A stretch of DNA of 17,807 nucleotides from an uncultured Eubacteriales bacterium (GCA_900319835.1 ONPY01000050.1:1-17807); one strand, 5' to 3'; positions 9,269 to 16,662 are shown, counted from the stretch's first letter. Made by a program: numbers and translations. The notes: generated from the sequence alone by a model not told the origin.

Positions 9269-11212
9269 ATGGAACGCAAGTACCCCAACCTCTGCAAACC
9301 CATCCGCATCGGCAATGTCTGGTATCGCAACCGCATGTTCTCCACCCCCATGGGCGGCACGGACATCGAGCTCGACGGCTGCATCGGCCCCAAGTCCCAG
9401 GCCTTCTATGAGTACCGCGCCAAGGGCGGCTGCGCGGCCGTCACCATCTCCGAGCTGATGGTGCATCCCAGCGACGGCAGCCACGCCTACCGCCTGGACG
9501 AGAGCATCCTGAACTCTCTGCCCAAGGCCACCTACGCCGCCGACGCGATCCGCCGCCACGGCGCGATCCCCAGCGCAGAGCTGAGCCATTCCGGTATGTT
9601 CGCCGGCACCTACATGACCGACAAAAACAAGCAGCACGGTCTGAACCAGTGGTCTGCCGACGACGGCGTGCGCCCGGACGGCGTGCCCTACAAGGCCATG
9701 AGCAAGGAGATGATCGACGAGATCGTGGCAGCCTACGGCCATGTGGCTGGTCTCTGCAAGCGGGCCGGCTTTGAGATGCTGATGGTCCACGGCGGCCACG
9801 GCTGGCTCATCAACCAGTTCCTCTCTCCCATGTTCAACCACCGCACAGACGAGTACGGCGGCTCCACAGAGAACCGCTGCCGCCTCGCCATCGAGGTGCT
9901 GCAGTCCGTCCGCAAGGCGGTGGGCCCCGGCTTCCCAATTGAGTTCCGACTCTCCGGCGCGGAGTTTGTGCCCGAGGGCTACGACCTGGACGAAGGCGTA
10001 AGGATTGCGAAGATCCTGGAGCCCTATGTGGACATCCTCCACGTCACGGCCGGCACCTATCAGCGCACCTTCGGCATCACCCATCCCTCCATGTTCGAGG
10101 AGCACGGCCGCAACGTCTATCTCGCGGCGGAGATCAAGAAGCACGTCTCGATCCCCGTGGCCACCATCGGCGGCCTGAGCGACCCCGAGCAGATGGAGGA
10201 GATCATTGCCTCCGGCAAGGCGGACATCGTGGAGATGGGCCGCCAGCTGCTGGCCGATCCCTTCTTGCCCCAGAAGGTCATGGAGAACCGGGATGACGAG
10301 ATCGTCCACTGCATGCGCTGCTTTGTCTGCATGTCCGAGCGCGCCGCCACCGGTACGCGCCGCTGCGCCATCAACCCCATCATCGGCCGTGAGGACGAGG
10401 GCATGGAGATCACGCCCGCGCCGGTCAAAAAGCGCGTGCTCATCGCGGGCGGCGGCCCCGGCGGCCTGTACGCGGCTTACACCGCGGCCAGAAGGGGACA
10501 TGACGTTCTCCTTTGCGAGAAGGAGGACCGCGTGGGCGGCATCCTCAAGAGCGAGGAAGTCCTGCCCTTCAAGCAGGAGATGTTTCAACTTGGCGAGACC
10601 TACAGACTCCTGGCCGAGAAGGCCGGGGCCAAGATCGTCACCGGCCAGGAGGTCACCAAAGAGTTTGCCGAGGCCTACAAGCCCGACGCCATTATCATCG
10701 CGGCCGGCTCCTCTCCGCTGCGCCCGCCCATCCCGGGCCTTGACGGTGAGAACGTGATTCTGGTCAACGACCAGTACAAGCACGAAAAACCGATCACCGA
10801 TTCCGTGGTGGTCTTCGGCGGCGGTATCTCCGGCGTGGAATGCGCCATCCATATGGGCATGGAAGGGAAGACCGTCCATCTCGTCGAGATGCGCGATGAC
10901 GTGGCGCTGGACTCTGTCATCCGTCAGCGCCCGCTGCTGCTGGAGAAGCTCTACAAGCTCTGCACCGTACACACCGGCTATAAGGGCCTGGAGGTAACTT
11001 CGGAGGGCATCTGGTGCGAGACGAAGGAGGGCGAGAAGGTCCTCGTTCCCGGAACCACGGTGATCTGTGCTCTCGGTCAGCGGCCCCGCTGGAACGTGGC
11101 GCAGGAGCTCTACGACTGCGCGCCCTGGGTGCGCGTGATCGGCGACGCCAACGCCGTCGGCACCATCACCAAAGCCACCTACCAGGGCCACCACGCCGCA
11201 CTGGATATTTGA
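9269..11212 (+). CDS. OYE-type NADH:flavin oxidoreductase / 2-enoate reductase with [4Fe-4S]
   Basis: This family (2-enoate reductase, 2,4-dienoyl-CoA reductase, BaiCD/BaiH) passes electrons from NAD(P)H through FAD and a [4Fe-4S] cluster to FMN to reduce, or in Bai enzymes oxidise, activated C=C bonds. The 647 residues match the family length. Seen: an FMN TIM barrel (residues 1-335) with SHSGMFAG near 106-113, HGGHGWLINQF at 174-184 and DEYGGSTENR at 194-203; cluster cysteines C348, C351, C354 and C366; an FAD site GGGPGG at 394-399; and a nested NAD(P) site GGGISG at 517-522. ATG 9269 follows ACGGAGG by 8 nt. It is a single-gene unit with its own promoter and terminator. No bai genes adjoin it, so the substrate (bile acid, cinnamate-like or fatty enoate) is open. 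Confidence 0.92.
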   Translation: MERKYPNLCKPIRIGNVWYRNRMFSTPMGGTDIELDGCIGPKSQAFYEYRAKGGCAAVTISELMVHPSDGSHAYRLDESILNSLPKATYAADAIRRHGAIPSAELSHSGMFAGTYMTDKNKQHGLNQWSADDGVRPDGVPYKAMSKEMIDEIVAAYGHVAGLCKRAGFEMLMVHGGHGWLINQFLSPMFNHRTDEYGGSTENRCRLAIEVLQSVRKAVGPGFPIEFRLSGAEFVPEGYDLDEGVRIAKILEPYVDILHVTAGTYQRTFGITHPSMFEEHGRNVYLAAEIKKHVSIPVATIGGLSDPEQMEEIIASGKADIVEMGRQLLADPFLPQKVMENRDDEIVHCMRCFVCMSERAATGTRRCAINPIIGREDEGMEITPAPVKKRVLIAGGGPGGLYAAYTAARRGHDVLLCEKEDRVGGILKSEEVLPFKQEMFQLGETYRLLAEKAGAKIVTGQEVTKEFAEAYKPDAIIIAAGSSPLRPPIPGLDGENVILVNDQYKHEKPITDSVVVFGGGISGVECAIHMGMEGKTVHLVEMRDDVALDSVIRQRPLLLEKLYKLCTVHTGYKGLEVTSEGIWCETKEGEKVLVPGTTVICALGQRPRWNVAQELYDCAPWVRVIGDANAVGTITKATYQGHHAALDI

Positions 11213-11227
11213 TCGACAAGATGCAGG

Positions 11228-11264
11228 AATCAAAACCACGTGTTTTTTACGCGTGGTTTTGATT
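11228..11264 (+). terminator. Intrinsic terminator after the flavoenzyme gene
   Basis: A 15-bp stem with one G-T pair, AATCAAAACCACGTG (11228-11242) with CGCGTGGTTTTGATT (11250-11264), encloses a TTTTTTA loop. The tail is ATATAC rather than a T-run, though the distal arm holds TTTT. Confidence 0.75.
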
Positions 11265-11359
11265 ATATACTTGGACCGCAAAGATGCCTTTGAGGGCGGA
11301 CGTTCCCAGACGGGCAAGGGAACATTTGGGAGCCTCTTGCGTCAAAGGAGAGCAAACCC
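11265..11359 (+). other. Structured intergenic stretch before the lipoprotein gene
   Basis: Paired elements are nested: CCTTTGA (11287-11293) with TCAAAGG (11342-11348) encloses GTTCCC (11302-11307) with GGGAAC (11318-11323). Just 3', CCCTT-GAAA-AAGGG carries a GNRA-type tetraloop. This could be a structured leader or small RNA, but it lies mostly upstream of the promoter predicted at 11360, and I recognise no riboswitch class in it. Confidence 0.35.
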
Positions 11360-11387
11360 TTGAAAAAGGGGATCGACAGAGTATGAT
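11360..11387 (+). promoter_or_regulatory. Possible promoter of the lipoprotein gene
   Basis: TTGAAA (11360-11365), a 16-bp spacer and TATGAT (11382-11387). The predicted start near 11394 lies 24 nt before the ATG at 11418 and just upstream of its ribosome site AAGGAG (11403-11408). The -35 overlaps the small GAAA-loop hairpin, so one of the two readings may be chance. Confidence 0.45.
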
Positions 11388-11417
11388 TGCTTGTTGAATC
11401 ACAAGGAGAGACAACAT

Positions 11418-13082
11418 ATGAAAACAAAGAGATTCCCCTTCCTGTTCTTGACAGCGCTGCTTCTAACAGCGCTGCTCACAGGCTGCGGCGGCGGGCCTGC
11501 GCCCCAGCCCGCCGCGCCCGCGGCCGAGACGGCACAGGCAAATCCCCCCCAGGCCCCGGCGCCCCAGGCAGCGGAGACGGCCCTGCCCTCCGAGAGCGAG
11601 CAGCGGCAGGTCATCGAGGCAGGCCGCGCCCTCTGGGCCATGACCGACGACTACTACACCCCCTGGTTTTATACCGTGACCGACCTGGACCACAACGGCC
11701 TGCTGGAGATCCTGGCGGCCAGCACCCAGGGTACCGGCATCTTCACCTACGCCAATTTCTATGAGGTGCTGCCGGATGGCTCGGGTCTGAAGAACCTTTA
11801 CCATGACGGCGTGGAGATCGAGGGGCCGGACGACTGGCCGGAGATCATTCGCGATTCGCTGCCCTGCTATTACGACGCGGCCTCCGATACATACTTCTAT
11901 CCCTGCGAGGGTGTCACCCGGGAAGGGGCGGCGCACCAGTACTTCGCCTGGCACGCGCTGTGCCTGAAAAACGGTGTGGCCGAGTGGGAACTGCTGGCCT
12001 CCAAGGACGTCGAGTGGCTCGACGGCGGCGAGAGCGAGAGGATCACCTGTACCGACGCCCGGGACAACCCCATCTCCGAGGCCGATTATGACAGCGCGGT
12101 GGAGCGCCGCTTCGCCGGGATGGAACGGTCCGAAGTGAAGCTGGACTGGACACAGGTCCAGCCGGAACTGCCGGAAGAGGCGCAGCCGGAGCCTGAGAGC
12201 ATCCCCGAGAACAACCCCAGCTTCCACATCACCAAGAATCCCACCAGTGAGTCTCTGACCATCGGCGGCAAGACCTGGTTTATCGCCCACGCGGACAACG
12301 ACACGGAGCCCACCTGGCAGCTGGTAGACCCAGACGGCCTGGTCTACAGCCTGGATTCCGCCATGGCCTGCAACCCCGGCCTGCAGCTGGAGGCGCTGCC
12401 CCAGGGGACCCTCGCGGTGAGCAACGTGCCCCTGTTCCTCAACGGCTGGGGTGTGGTGGCCCGCTTTGACGGCGAGGGCGGCTACCGTCTGACCGAGCCC
12501 GCCTACCTCTATGTCGGCGACTATGTCAGCGCTTACGGCGCTGTGATCGAAAACTACAAGACCGCCTACAGCAGCGGAAACCGCAGCGGCGGCTATGCTG
12601 CGGAAAACGGACTGTCCGAACTGATCACCTACCACGATCACGTGGGCTACGCGCTCAAGGACCTCAACAAGGACGGCACGCCCGAGCTTATCATCGCCGG
12701 TATGGGCGCGGCTGACTTCGGGGAGAACGCGATTCTGGATCTCTATACCCTCCAAAACGGAGCGCCGCTGCAGCTGGCCTGCACCTGGGCAAGAAACCGC
12801 TACTACCTGCGCACCGACAGCCTGATCGTCAATGAGGGCTCCGGCGGCGCTGCCTTTTCTGAAGTCTACCTCTTCGCCGTGGGCGCGGACGGCCTCTTGC
12901 CGAAAGAGGGCGTCATCACCTTTTTCCCGGGGGACGACCGGGACAGCTGCTACCACCAGATCGGCCACTGCGACTATGAGCCCCAGCCGGGCGACGAGCG
13001 CATCAGCATGGAGGAATACACCGCTATCTGGGACAGTTGGAAGTCCCTCTGCTACATCCCGCCCCTGACCCAAATCGCATAG
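11418..13082 (+). CDS. Secreted lipoprotein of unknown function with EF-hand-like loops
   Basis: The 554-residue product is probably anchored outside the cell. It starts KTKRFPFLF, has a hydrophobic core and the lipobox LLTGC (Cys23), followed by a Pro/Ala-rich linker (about 27-56). Two acidic loops of EF-hand type are seen: DLDHNG at 89-94 followed by LLEILAAS, and DLNKDGTPELIIAG at about 415-428. Such D.(D/N).(D/N)G plus hydrophobic strands occur in calcium-binding surface proteins. A short Pro/Glu-rich linker (EEAQPEPESIPENNPS) splits the protein into two halves, each holding one loop. No catalytic motif is recognised. ATG 11418 follows AAGGAG by 9 nt; upstream non-ATG starts are not needed. 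It appears monocistronic. Confidence 0.85.
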   Translation: MKTKRFPFLFLTALLLTALLTGCGGGPAPQPAAPAAETAQANPPQAPAPQAAETALPSESEQRQVIEAGRALWAMTDDYYTPWFYTVTDLDHNGLLEILAASTQGTGIFTYANFYEVLPDGSGLKNLYHDGVEIEGPDDWPEIIRDSLPCYYDAASDTYFYPCEGVTREGAAHQYFAWHALCLKNGVAEWELLASKDVEWLDGGESERITCTDARDNPISEADYDSAVERRFAGMERSEVKLDWTQVQPELPEEAQPEPESIPENNPSFHITKNPTSESLTIGGKTWFIAHADNDTEPTWQLVDPDGLVYSLDSAMACNPGLQLEALPQGTLAVSNVPLFLNGWGVVARFDGEGGYRLTEPAYLYVGDYVSAYGAVIENYKTAYSSGNRSGGYAAENGLSELITYHDHVGYALKDLNKDGTPELIIAGMGAADFGENAILDLYTLQNGAPLQLACTWARNRYYLRTDSLIVNEGSGGAAFSEVYLFAVGADGLLPKEGVITFFPGDDRDSCYHQIGHCDYEPQPGDERISMEEYTAIWDSWKSLCYIPPLTQIA

Positions 13083-13088
13083 GGAAAA

Positions 13089-13123
13089 CGGCCCGCCGAC
13101 AGAGAGATCCGCCCGGCGGGCCG
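13089..13123 (+). terminator. Hairpin terminator after the lipoprotein gene
   Basis: A perfect 10-bp stem, CGGCCCGCCG (13089-13098) with CGGCGGGCCG (13114-13123), around a 15-nt loop, 6 nt after the stop. No good T-run follows (GTATTTAC), so termination strength is uncertain. Confidence 0.65.
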
Positions 13124-13279
13124 GTATTTACAGAAAGAAACGGGATGCTTTCAAAAATAGAAAAAATGTAAAGACAAAGTGATTCTCGTGTTTTTACGAA
13201 AAAGACAAAACGCTTATGAAAACTTCCCAAATCCCGGAAGAACGCTTTGTGCAGGATCGACAGTTTGACCGGCGAAAGC
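13124..13279. other. AT-rich gene-free stretch before the dehydratase operon
   Basis: This 156-bp part of the 309-bp gap holds no gene I can support. It is A-rich (for example CAAAAATAGAAAAAATGTAAAGACAAAG), unlike the GC-rich flanks. GACAG (13260-13264) and CTGTC (13279-13283) form a weak long-range pairing that leads into the operator palindrome. Confidence 0.4.
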
Positions 13280-13295
13280 TGTCAACTTGTTGACA
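13280..13295. promoter_or_regulatory. Palindromic operator over the dehydratase -35 box
   Basis: TGTCAAC-TT-GTTGACA is a perfect 7-2-7 inverted repeat, and its right half supplies the TTGACA -35 box. A dimeric repressor bound here would block RNA polymerase. The regulator is not in the window and I do not assign a family. Confidence 0.6.
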
Positions 13296-13318
13296 TTTCG
13301 TTCAAAATTTCATACAAT
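13290..13318 (+). promoter_or_regulatory. Promoter of the dehydratase operon
   Basis: A consensus TTGACA (13290-13295), exactly 17 bp, then TACAAT (13313-13318). The predicted start is near 13325, 67 nt before the first gene. Confidence 0.8.
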
Positions 13319-13330
13319 AATACCAATCAC

Positions 13331-13352
13331 AGGCGGAGCGAATCCGCCTTTT
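13331..13352 (+). terminator. Terminator-like hairpin in the dehydratase leader
   Basis: AGGCGGA-gcgaa-TCCGCCT followed by TTT (13350-13352), beginning about 6 nt after the predicted start. It resembles a short attenuator or a 5' stabilising hairpin. An anti-terminator arm is not evident. Confidence 0.45.
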
Positions 13353-13391
13353 CTGCTATGACCTGATTTAAGAGGGGGAAAGATCAAACAC

Positions 13392-14591
13392 ATGAGAGAC
13401 CTGAAGTATCTGACCTATTTCGAAAACCTCCTGCAGACGGCCAACAACGAACTGGTGGCCCAGGCCAAGGAGGAGGGGAAGGTCTGCGTAGCCTATACCT
13501 GCGAGAACGTCCCCGAACCACTGCTCAACCTCGGCGACTGCGTATCCCTCCGCCTCTTCGCACCGAACACCGGCTCCATGGACATCGCCACCTACTACAT
13601 GACCAACCTCCTCTGTGAGCCCAGCCGGGCCCTGCTCGAGCGGGCCATTGAGGGCGGCTTCAATTTTGCCGACTGTGTCATCACCCCTGACGGCTGCACC
13701 ATGATGAACCGCGCCGTGGAGAACATGGAGCTGCTGCAGACCATGGGCAAGGACAACCCTAGGTTCTTCCATGAGTACATGGAGATCGCCTTCAAGAACA
13801 CCGACAACGACGTGAACCTCGCGGTGCTCCAGTGCACAAACCACATTCTAAGACCCCTGCACGAGAAGTATGGCGTGGACGTCTCCGACGCCGCCATCCG
13901 GGAATCGGTCGAGCGGCACAACAAGCTCTGCCGTCTGATCCGCGAGATCGGCGCCTTCCGCAAGGAGGCCAATCCCCGCATCACGGGCTATGAGTTCCAT
14001 GTGCTGTGCCTGGCGTCCTACGTATGTCCCAAGTATCTGATCCTGGACAAGCTGGAGGAGACGCTGGAGGAACTGAAGACCCGCGAGCCGGACGACAAGA
14101 AATGGCGCGCGAGAGTGCTGCTGGTGGGCTCCGAGGTGGACGACAGCGGCCTTGTCAAGCTCATTGAGGAGTGCGGCGCCTATGTCTGCTGCGACCGCTT
14201 CTGCTTCGGCTCCTATCCCGGCCGCGAGCCCATCGAGCTCAAGGACGACGAAGACGCGCTCACCCAGGTCTGCCGCCACTACATCCAGCACTGCCAGTGC
14301 CCGCGCATGATGAACCAGGAGAAGGTCTACGGCCGCAAGAAGTACGTGGCGGATCTGGCGAAGGAGTACGGCGCGGACGGCATCATCTACGAGCAGGTGA
14401 AGTTCTGCGATCCCTGGGCTTATGAGAGAATGCTGGGCTCTGCCATGCTGCAGGCGGATTACCACTACCCGGTGCTGAGCGTGGACCGGCCCTACAACGT
14501 GGCCGCCTCCGTCGGCCAGATGCGCACCCGCGTCCAGGCCTTTGTGGAGAGCGTTGAGATCAAGAAGATTCAGAGAGGTGGGAAAGCATGA
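13392..14591 (+). CDS. 2-hydroxyacyl-CoA dehydratase / benzoyl-CoA reductase family, smaller subunit
   Basis: Family members are oxygen-sensitive FeS enzymes that dehydrate 2-hydroxyacyl-CoA or reduce aromatic CoA thioesters through ketyl radicals, after ATP-driven one-electron activation. The 399-residue product has HgdB/FldC-like length and the three expected cluster cysteines in context: C37 in YTCENVPEP, C102 in TPDGCTMMNR, and C339 in EQVKFCDPWAYER. The ribosome site is weak: GGGGG at 13374-13378 lies 13 nt before the ATG, suggesting modest translation or a different start. It overlaps the next gene by ATGA, so the two subunits are coupled. The promoter carries an operator. The substrate is unknown; phenyllactyl-, lactoyl- or hydroxyglutaryl-CoA are options from the family, none favoured by the sequence. 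Confidence 0.88.
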   Translation: MRDLKYLTYFENLLQTANNELVAQAKEEGKVCVAYTCENVPEPLLNLGDCVSLRLFAPNTGSMDIATYYMTNLLCEPSRALLERAIEGGFNFADCVITPDGCTMMNRAVENMELLQTMGKDNPRFFHEYMEIAFKNTDNDVNLAVLQCTNHILRPLHEKYGVDVSDAAIRESVERHNKLCRLIREIGAFRKEANPRITGYEFHVLCLASYVCPKYLILDKLEETLEELKTREPDDKKWRARVLLVGSEVDDSGLVKLIEECGAYVCCDRFCFGSYPGREPIELKDDEDALTQVCRHYIQHCQCPRMMNQEKVYGRKKYVADLAKEYGADGIIYEQVKFCDPWAYERMLGSAMLQADYHYPVLSVDRPYNVAASVGQMRTRVQAFVESVEIKKIQRGGKA

Positions 14592-16186
14592 AAACGGTGC
14601 CGAAGATTGTCAATCCCGTCAAGCGCGCCGGCGAAGAATCGCCCGGCAAGATCTACAATGAAAAGCTGAAGGTCCGTGCCCGCCGTGAGTGGCGCGGCGT
14701 CAAGGACACCTTCTATGATTACACACGCTGGCTCTACCTCATCGGCGTGCTGGGCAAGTTCATCATCGTGCCCCGCAACGTCAAGGGCTTCTTCCGCTAC
14801 CGCTGGATGATGAGTTATCTCTTCGTGCCCCACGGTATGGATAAGTTCACCATCGGCCTGCGGGACGAGGCGCTGCGCATCGCCCACACCTCCTTCAATT
14901 TCGTCATTGCCGACGTGACCCAGGCCATCGCCAACTGTTTCCGCGGCGACCGCCGCGTGGGCAACGACAAGGCCTATTCCGACAAATGCGTCATCACCGA
15001 CGAGAACTCCATGGTCACCTTCATGATGGGCTTTGACACCAAAAAGGTACACACCATCCTGCGCGAAGTGCCCACCATGTTCGCCTCCAACATCTTTCAC
15101 CAGTTCAACGTCATGCACTATCTCGACGTGGCGCAGCTCTACGGCCTGCCCGGCGACGTCTGCCCCATGCCCGAGGCTGAGGCCGGCATCTCCATCGACG
15201 ACGACTTCTGCGTCCTGGGCTGCTGCGCGGTGCAGAACAACACCACCTGTGACGGCTCGCTGATGGGCAACGGCGTCATCGCCAAGCGCCTGGAGCGCGA
15301 ATACGGCATCCCCACCTTCCAGCTTGCCACGCCGCTGCGCCACAAGGAGCCGGACGTGCTGGAGTACGCCGCCGAGGAAATCAAGCGCGCCATCGCCTTT
15401 GTCGAGGAGCACACCGGCGAGAAGTGGGACTGGGATATCTACTTTGCCGCGGCCAAGCGCGTCAACGACGCCACCCGCTGCCGCATCGCTCAGATGGAGA
15501 TCAACTCCTCTCCCTATCCTCAGTTCTTCGGCGCCGCCTTCTCTCTGTATAACGACACCAACTACATGGGCAACTCCGGCCGCAACGCGGACTTCGTCAA
15601 GAAGGACCACAAGCTCCTGGAGCTGGCGGAGAAGGGCTACAAGGCCAAGCGGATGTACGCCAAGGAGTACCGCCACCGCGCGATCGTCTGGGGCGTGCAG
15701 CCGCAGTATGTCATCGACATGCTCTATTGGATGGTCCAGTGCTGGGGCGTGGTGCCGCTGACCGATATGCTCTCCGTCATCAACACCGACATGATCGCCG
15801 ACGTGGACACCCCCGAAAACCGCGAGCAGGCCTACCGCGACATGGCCATGCTGAACATGGAGATGATCATGCGCAACCACACCCACGGCGGCTACAAGGT
15901 GCTGCTGGACGATTTGTGGGAGCTGTGCGAGAAGATGAACGCCGACGTTGTCATGATGTGGGAGCACATGTCCTGCAAGGCGCTGACCGGCATGCACGGC
16001 ATGTTCGAGGAGCAGGCCCGCGAGCGCGGCATCCACATCATGTGGGTCTCCCACGACCTGTGCGATCCCCGCGTCTTCACGCGCCAGGCAATCCGCGACC
16101 AGGTGAACAAGTACATGCGCACCGTCATGCGGGAGGAGCCGCTGGATCCCTCGCTGGAGAACATCCCCGACAGCGAAGCGTGGTAA
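14588..16186 (+). CDS. 2-hydroxyacyl-CoA dehydratase / benzoyl-CoA reductase family, larger atypical subunit
   Basis: This is the probable partner of the preceding subunit, sharing the ATGA overlap and a GAGGTG ribosome site. At 532 residues it is clearly longer than usual dehydratase subunits (about 370-480). Family-like features: YGLPGDVCPMPEAEAG around C192 (the CxxxPE-type ligand position), a Cys-rich GCCAVQNNTTCDGS with C212, C213 and C221, and SHDLCDPRVF near the C-terminus, matching the last cysteine motif. The extra length is mainly N-terminal: a basic stretch (KLKVRARREWRGVKD), then moderately hydrophobic segments (WLYLIGVLGKFIIV at 48-61 and FFRYRWMMSYLFV at 68-80) that might associate with the membrane. 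The cysteine surplus could mean an unusual cluster. The family call is fairly safe; the reaction is inference. Confidence 0.8.
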   Translation: MKTVPKIVNPVKRAGEESPGKIYNEKLKVRARREWRGVKDTFYDYTRWLYLIGVLGKFIIVPRNVKGFFRYRWMMSYLFVPHGMDKFTIGLRDEALRIAHTSFNFVIADVTQAIANCFRGDRRVGNDKAYSDKCVITDENSMVTFMMGFDTKKVHTILREVPTMFASNIFHQFNVMHYLDVAQLYGLPGDVCPMPEAEAGISIDDDFCVLGCCAVQNNTTCDGSLMGNGVIAKRLEREYGIPTFQLATPLRHKEPDVLEYAAEEIKRAIAFVEEHTGEKWDWDIYFAAAKRVNDATRCRIAQMEINSSPYPQFFGAAFSLYNDTNYMGNSGRNADFVKKDHKLLELAEKGYKAKRMYAKEYRHRAIVWGVQPQYVIDMLYWMVQCWGVVPLTDMLSVINTDMIADVDTPENREQAYRDMAMLNMEMIMRNHTHGGYKVLLDDLWELCEKMNADVVMMWEHMSCKALTGMHGMFEEQARERGIHIMWVSHDLCDPRVFTRQAIRDQVNKYMRTVMREEPLDPSLENIPDSEAW

Positions 16187-16201
16187 TAAAGGAGAAGAGA
16201 C

Positions 16202-16372
16202 ATGAAAAAAGCCATTCTGAATGTTCTGCTGAAGGTGCTCCTGGCGGGCCTGGCCTTCTTTGTCGTGACCTTTACGATCTATTTTTTCAATCTGGATATG
16301 AAGGCCACCTCACTCCTCGCGCCGCTGCTGGAGAAGTGGTACGACAGTCTCGACCGCAAACAGTATATCTGA
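16202..16372 (+). CDS. 56-aa single-pass membrane protein at the end of the dehydratase operon
   Basis: The small frame begins at ATG 16202 with AAAGGAG 7 nt upstream, a very good site, 15 bp after the dehydratase stop, so it is surely in the operon. The product has a short basic start (MKK), one membrane helix of about 20 residues (VLLKVLLAGLAFFVVTFTIYFF), and a charged tail of about 27 residues ending LEKWYDSLDRKQYI. No homolog is recognised. The position and ribosome site suggest it works with the dehydratase, perhaps as a membrane anchor for the complex or as part of an electron or substrate link. That role is inference only. A terminator follows 15 nt after the stop. Confidence 0.75.
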   Translation: MKKAILNVLLKVLLAGLAFFVVTFTIYFFNLDMKATSLLAPLLEKWYDSLDRKQYI

Positions 16373-16387
16373 TACCAGACATAACGA

Positions 16388-16413
16388 AAGCGCCCGCCAT
16401 TCGGCGGGCGCTT
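16388..16413 (+). terminator. Terminator hairpin of the dehydratase operon, repeat copy 1
   Basis: A perfect 11-bp stem, AAGCGCCCGCC with GGCGGGCGCTT around ATTC, lies 15 nt after the small membrane protein gene. The tail is CTTCAAG, poor in T. The same 26 bp recur exactly at 16576-16601. Confidence 0.75.
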
Positions 16414-16448
16414 CAAGCTGTCGACAAAGTGTCGACAGCTTGAAGCGC
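16408..16448. repeat. 18-bp perfect inverted repeat overlapping the terminator
   Basis: Positions 16408-16425 pair perfectly with 16431-16448 around AAAGT (core AAGCTGTCGAC / GTCGACAGCTT). Its left arm reuses 16408-16413, the 3' arm of the first hairpin, so the two RNA folds exclude each other. Confidence 0.8.
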
Positions 16449-16484
16449 AAAAATGGGATCTTTCGAAAAAGTTCCCATTTTTGC
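16447..16484. terminator. A/T-flanked hairpin, bidirectional terminator-like
   Basis: GCAAAAATGGGA (16447-16458) pairs with TCCCATTTTTGC (16473-16484); CTTT-CGAA-AAAG extends the stem inside past a T-T mismatch. The A-run and T-run flanking a short GC part make it terminator-like on both strands. Confidence 0.6.
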
Positions 16485-16495
16485 ATAGATTGAAC

Positions 16496-16524
16496 GTGAA
16501 GGGGGACTCCCCGTCCCCCTTCAC
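16496..16524. repeat. 12-bp inverted repeat
   Basis: GTGAAGGGGGAC (16496-16507) and GTCCCCCTTCAC (16513-16524) pair perfectly around TCCCC. It has no T-run and no gene next to it; it is part of the hairpin cluster at 16388-16601. Confidence 0.7.
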
Positions 16525-16575
16525 AATCCCCCTTGCAGGTCCAGGCTGGGATAACAGGGGTTTGTCTACAGTCTG

Positions 16576-16601
16576 AAGCGCCCGCCATTCGGCGGGCGCT
16601 T
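16576..16601. repeat. Exact second copy of the 26-bp terminator hairpin
   Basis: This is identical over 26 bp to 16388-16413. The sequence before it (GTCTACAGTCTGAAGCG) also resembles the right arm of the 18-bp inverted repeat (GTCGACAGCTTGAAGCG), so a longer unit appears duplicated and partly diverged. Here the tail is CTTTCC. Confidence 0.8.
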
Positions 16602-16646
16602 TCCAGGTTCGGCGGCAGAGATCTGCGGTTTTTTGCTGCGCGGATA

Positions 16647-16662
16647 TTTCCAAACTTGGAAA
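16647..16662. promoter_or_regulatory. Palindromic operator in the ABC gene promoter
   Basis: TTTCCAA-AC-TTGGAAA is a perfect 7-2-7 inverted repeat covering the -35 box and the start of the spacer, a place where a dimeric repressor would act. The regulator is unknown. Confidence 0.6.

Noticed and set aside
8978..11317. 779-codon open frame on the minus strand opposite the flavoenzyme
   Set aside because: Same antisense artefact; the sense strand encodes all OYE, FeS, FAD and NAD motifs.
11265..11360. Riboswitch (considered c-di-GMP-I because of a GCAAAG string)
   Set aside because: The conserved core and the order of its stems are absent.
11463..13073. 536-codon minus-strand frame opposite the lipoprotein
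   Set aside because: The sense frame has a ribosome site and lipobox; the antisense frame has neither and is low in complexity.
14570..16054. 494-codon minus-strand frame opposite the larger dehydratase subunit
   Set aside because: Antisense shadow of a gene with family motifs and translational coupling.
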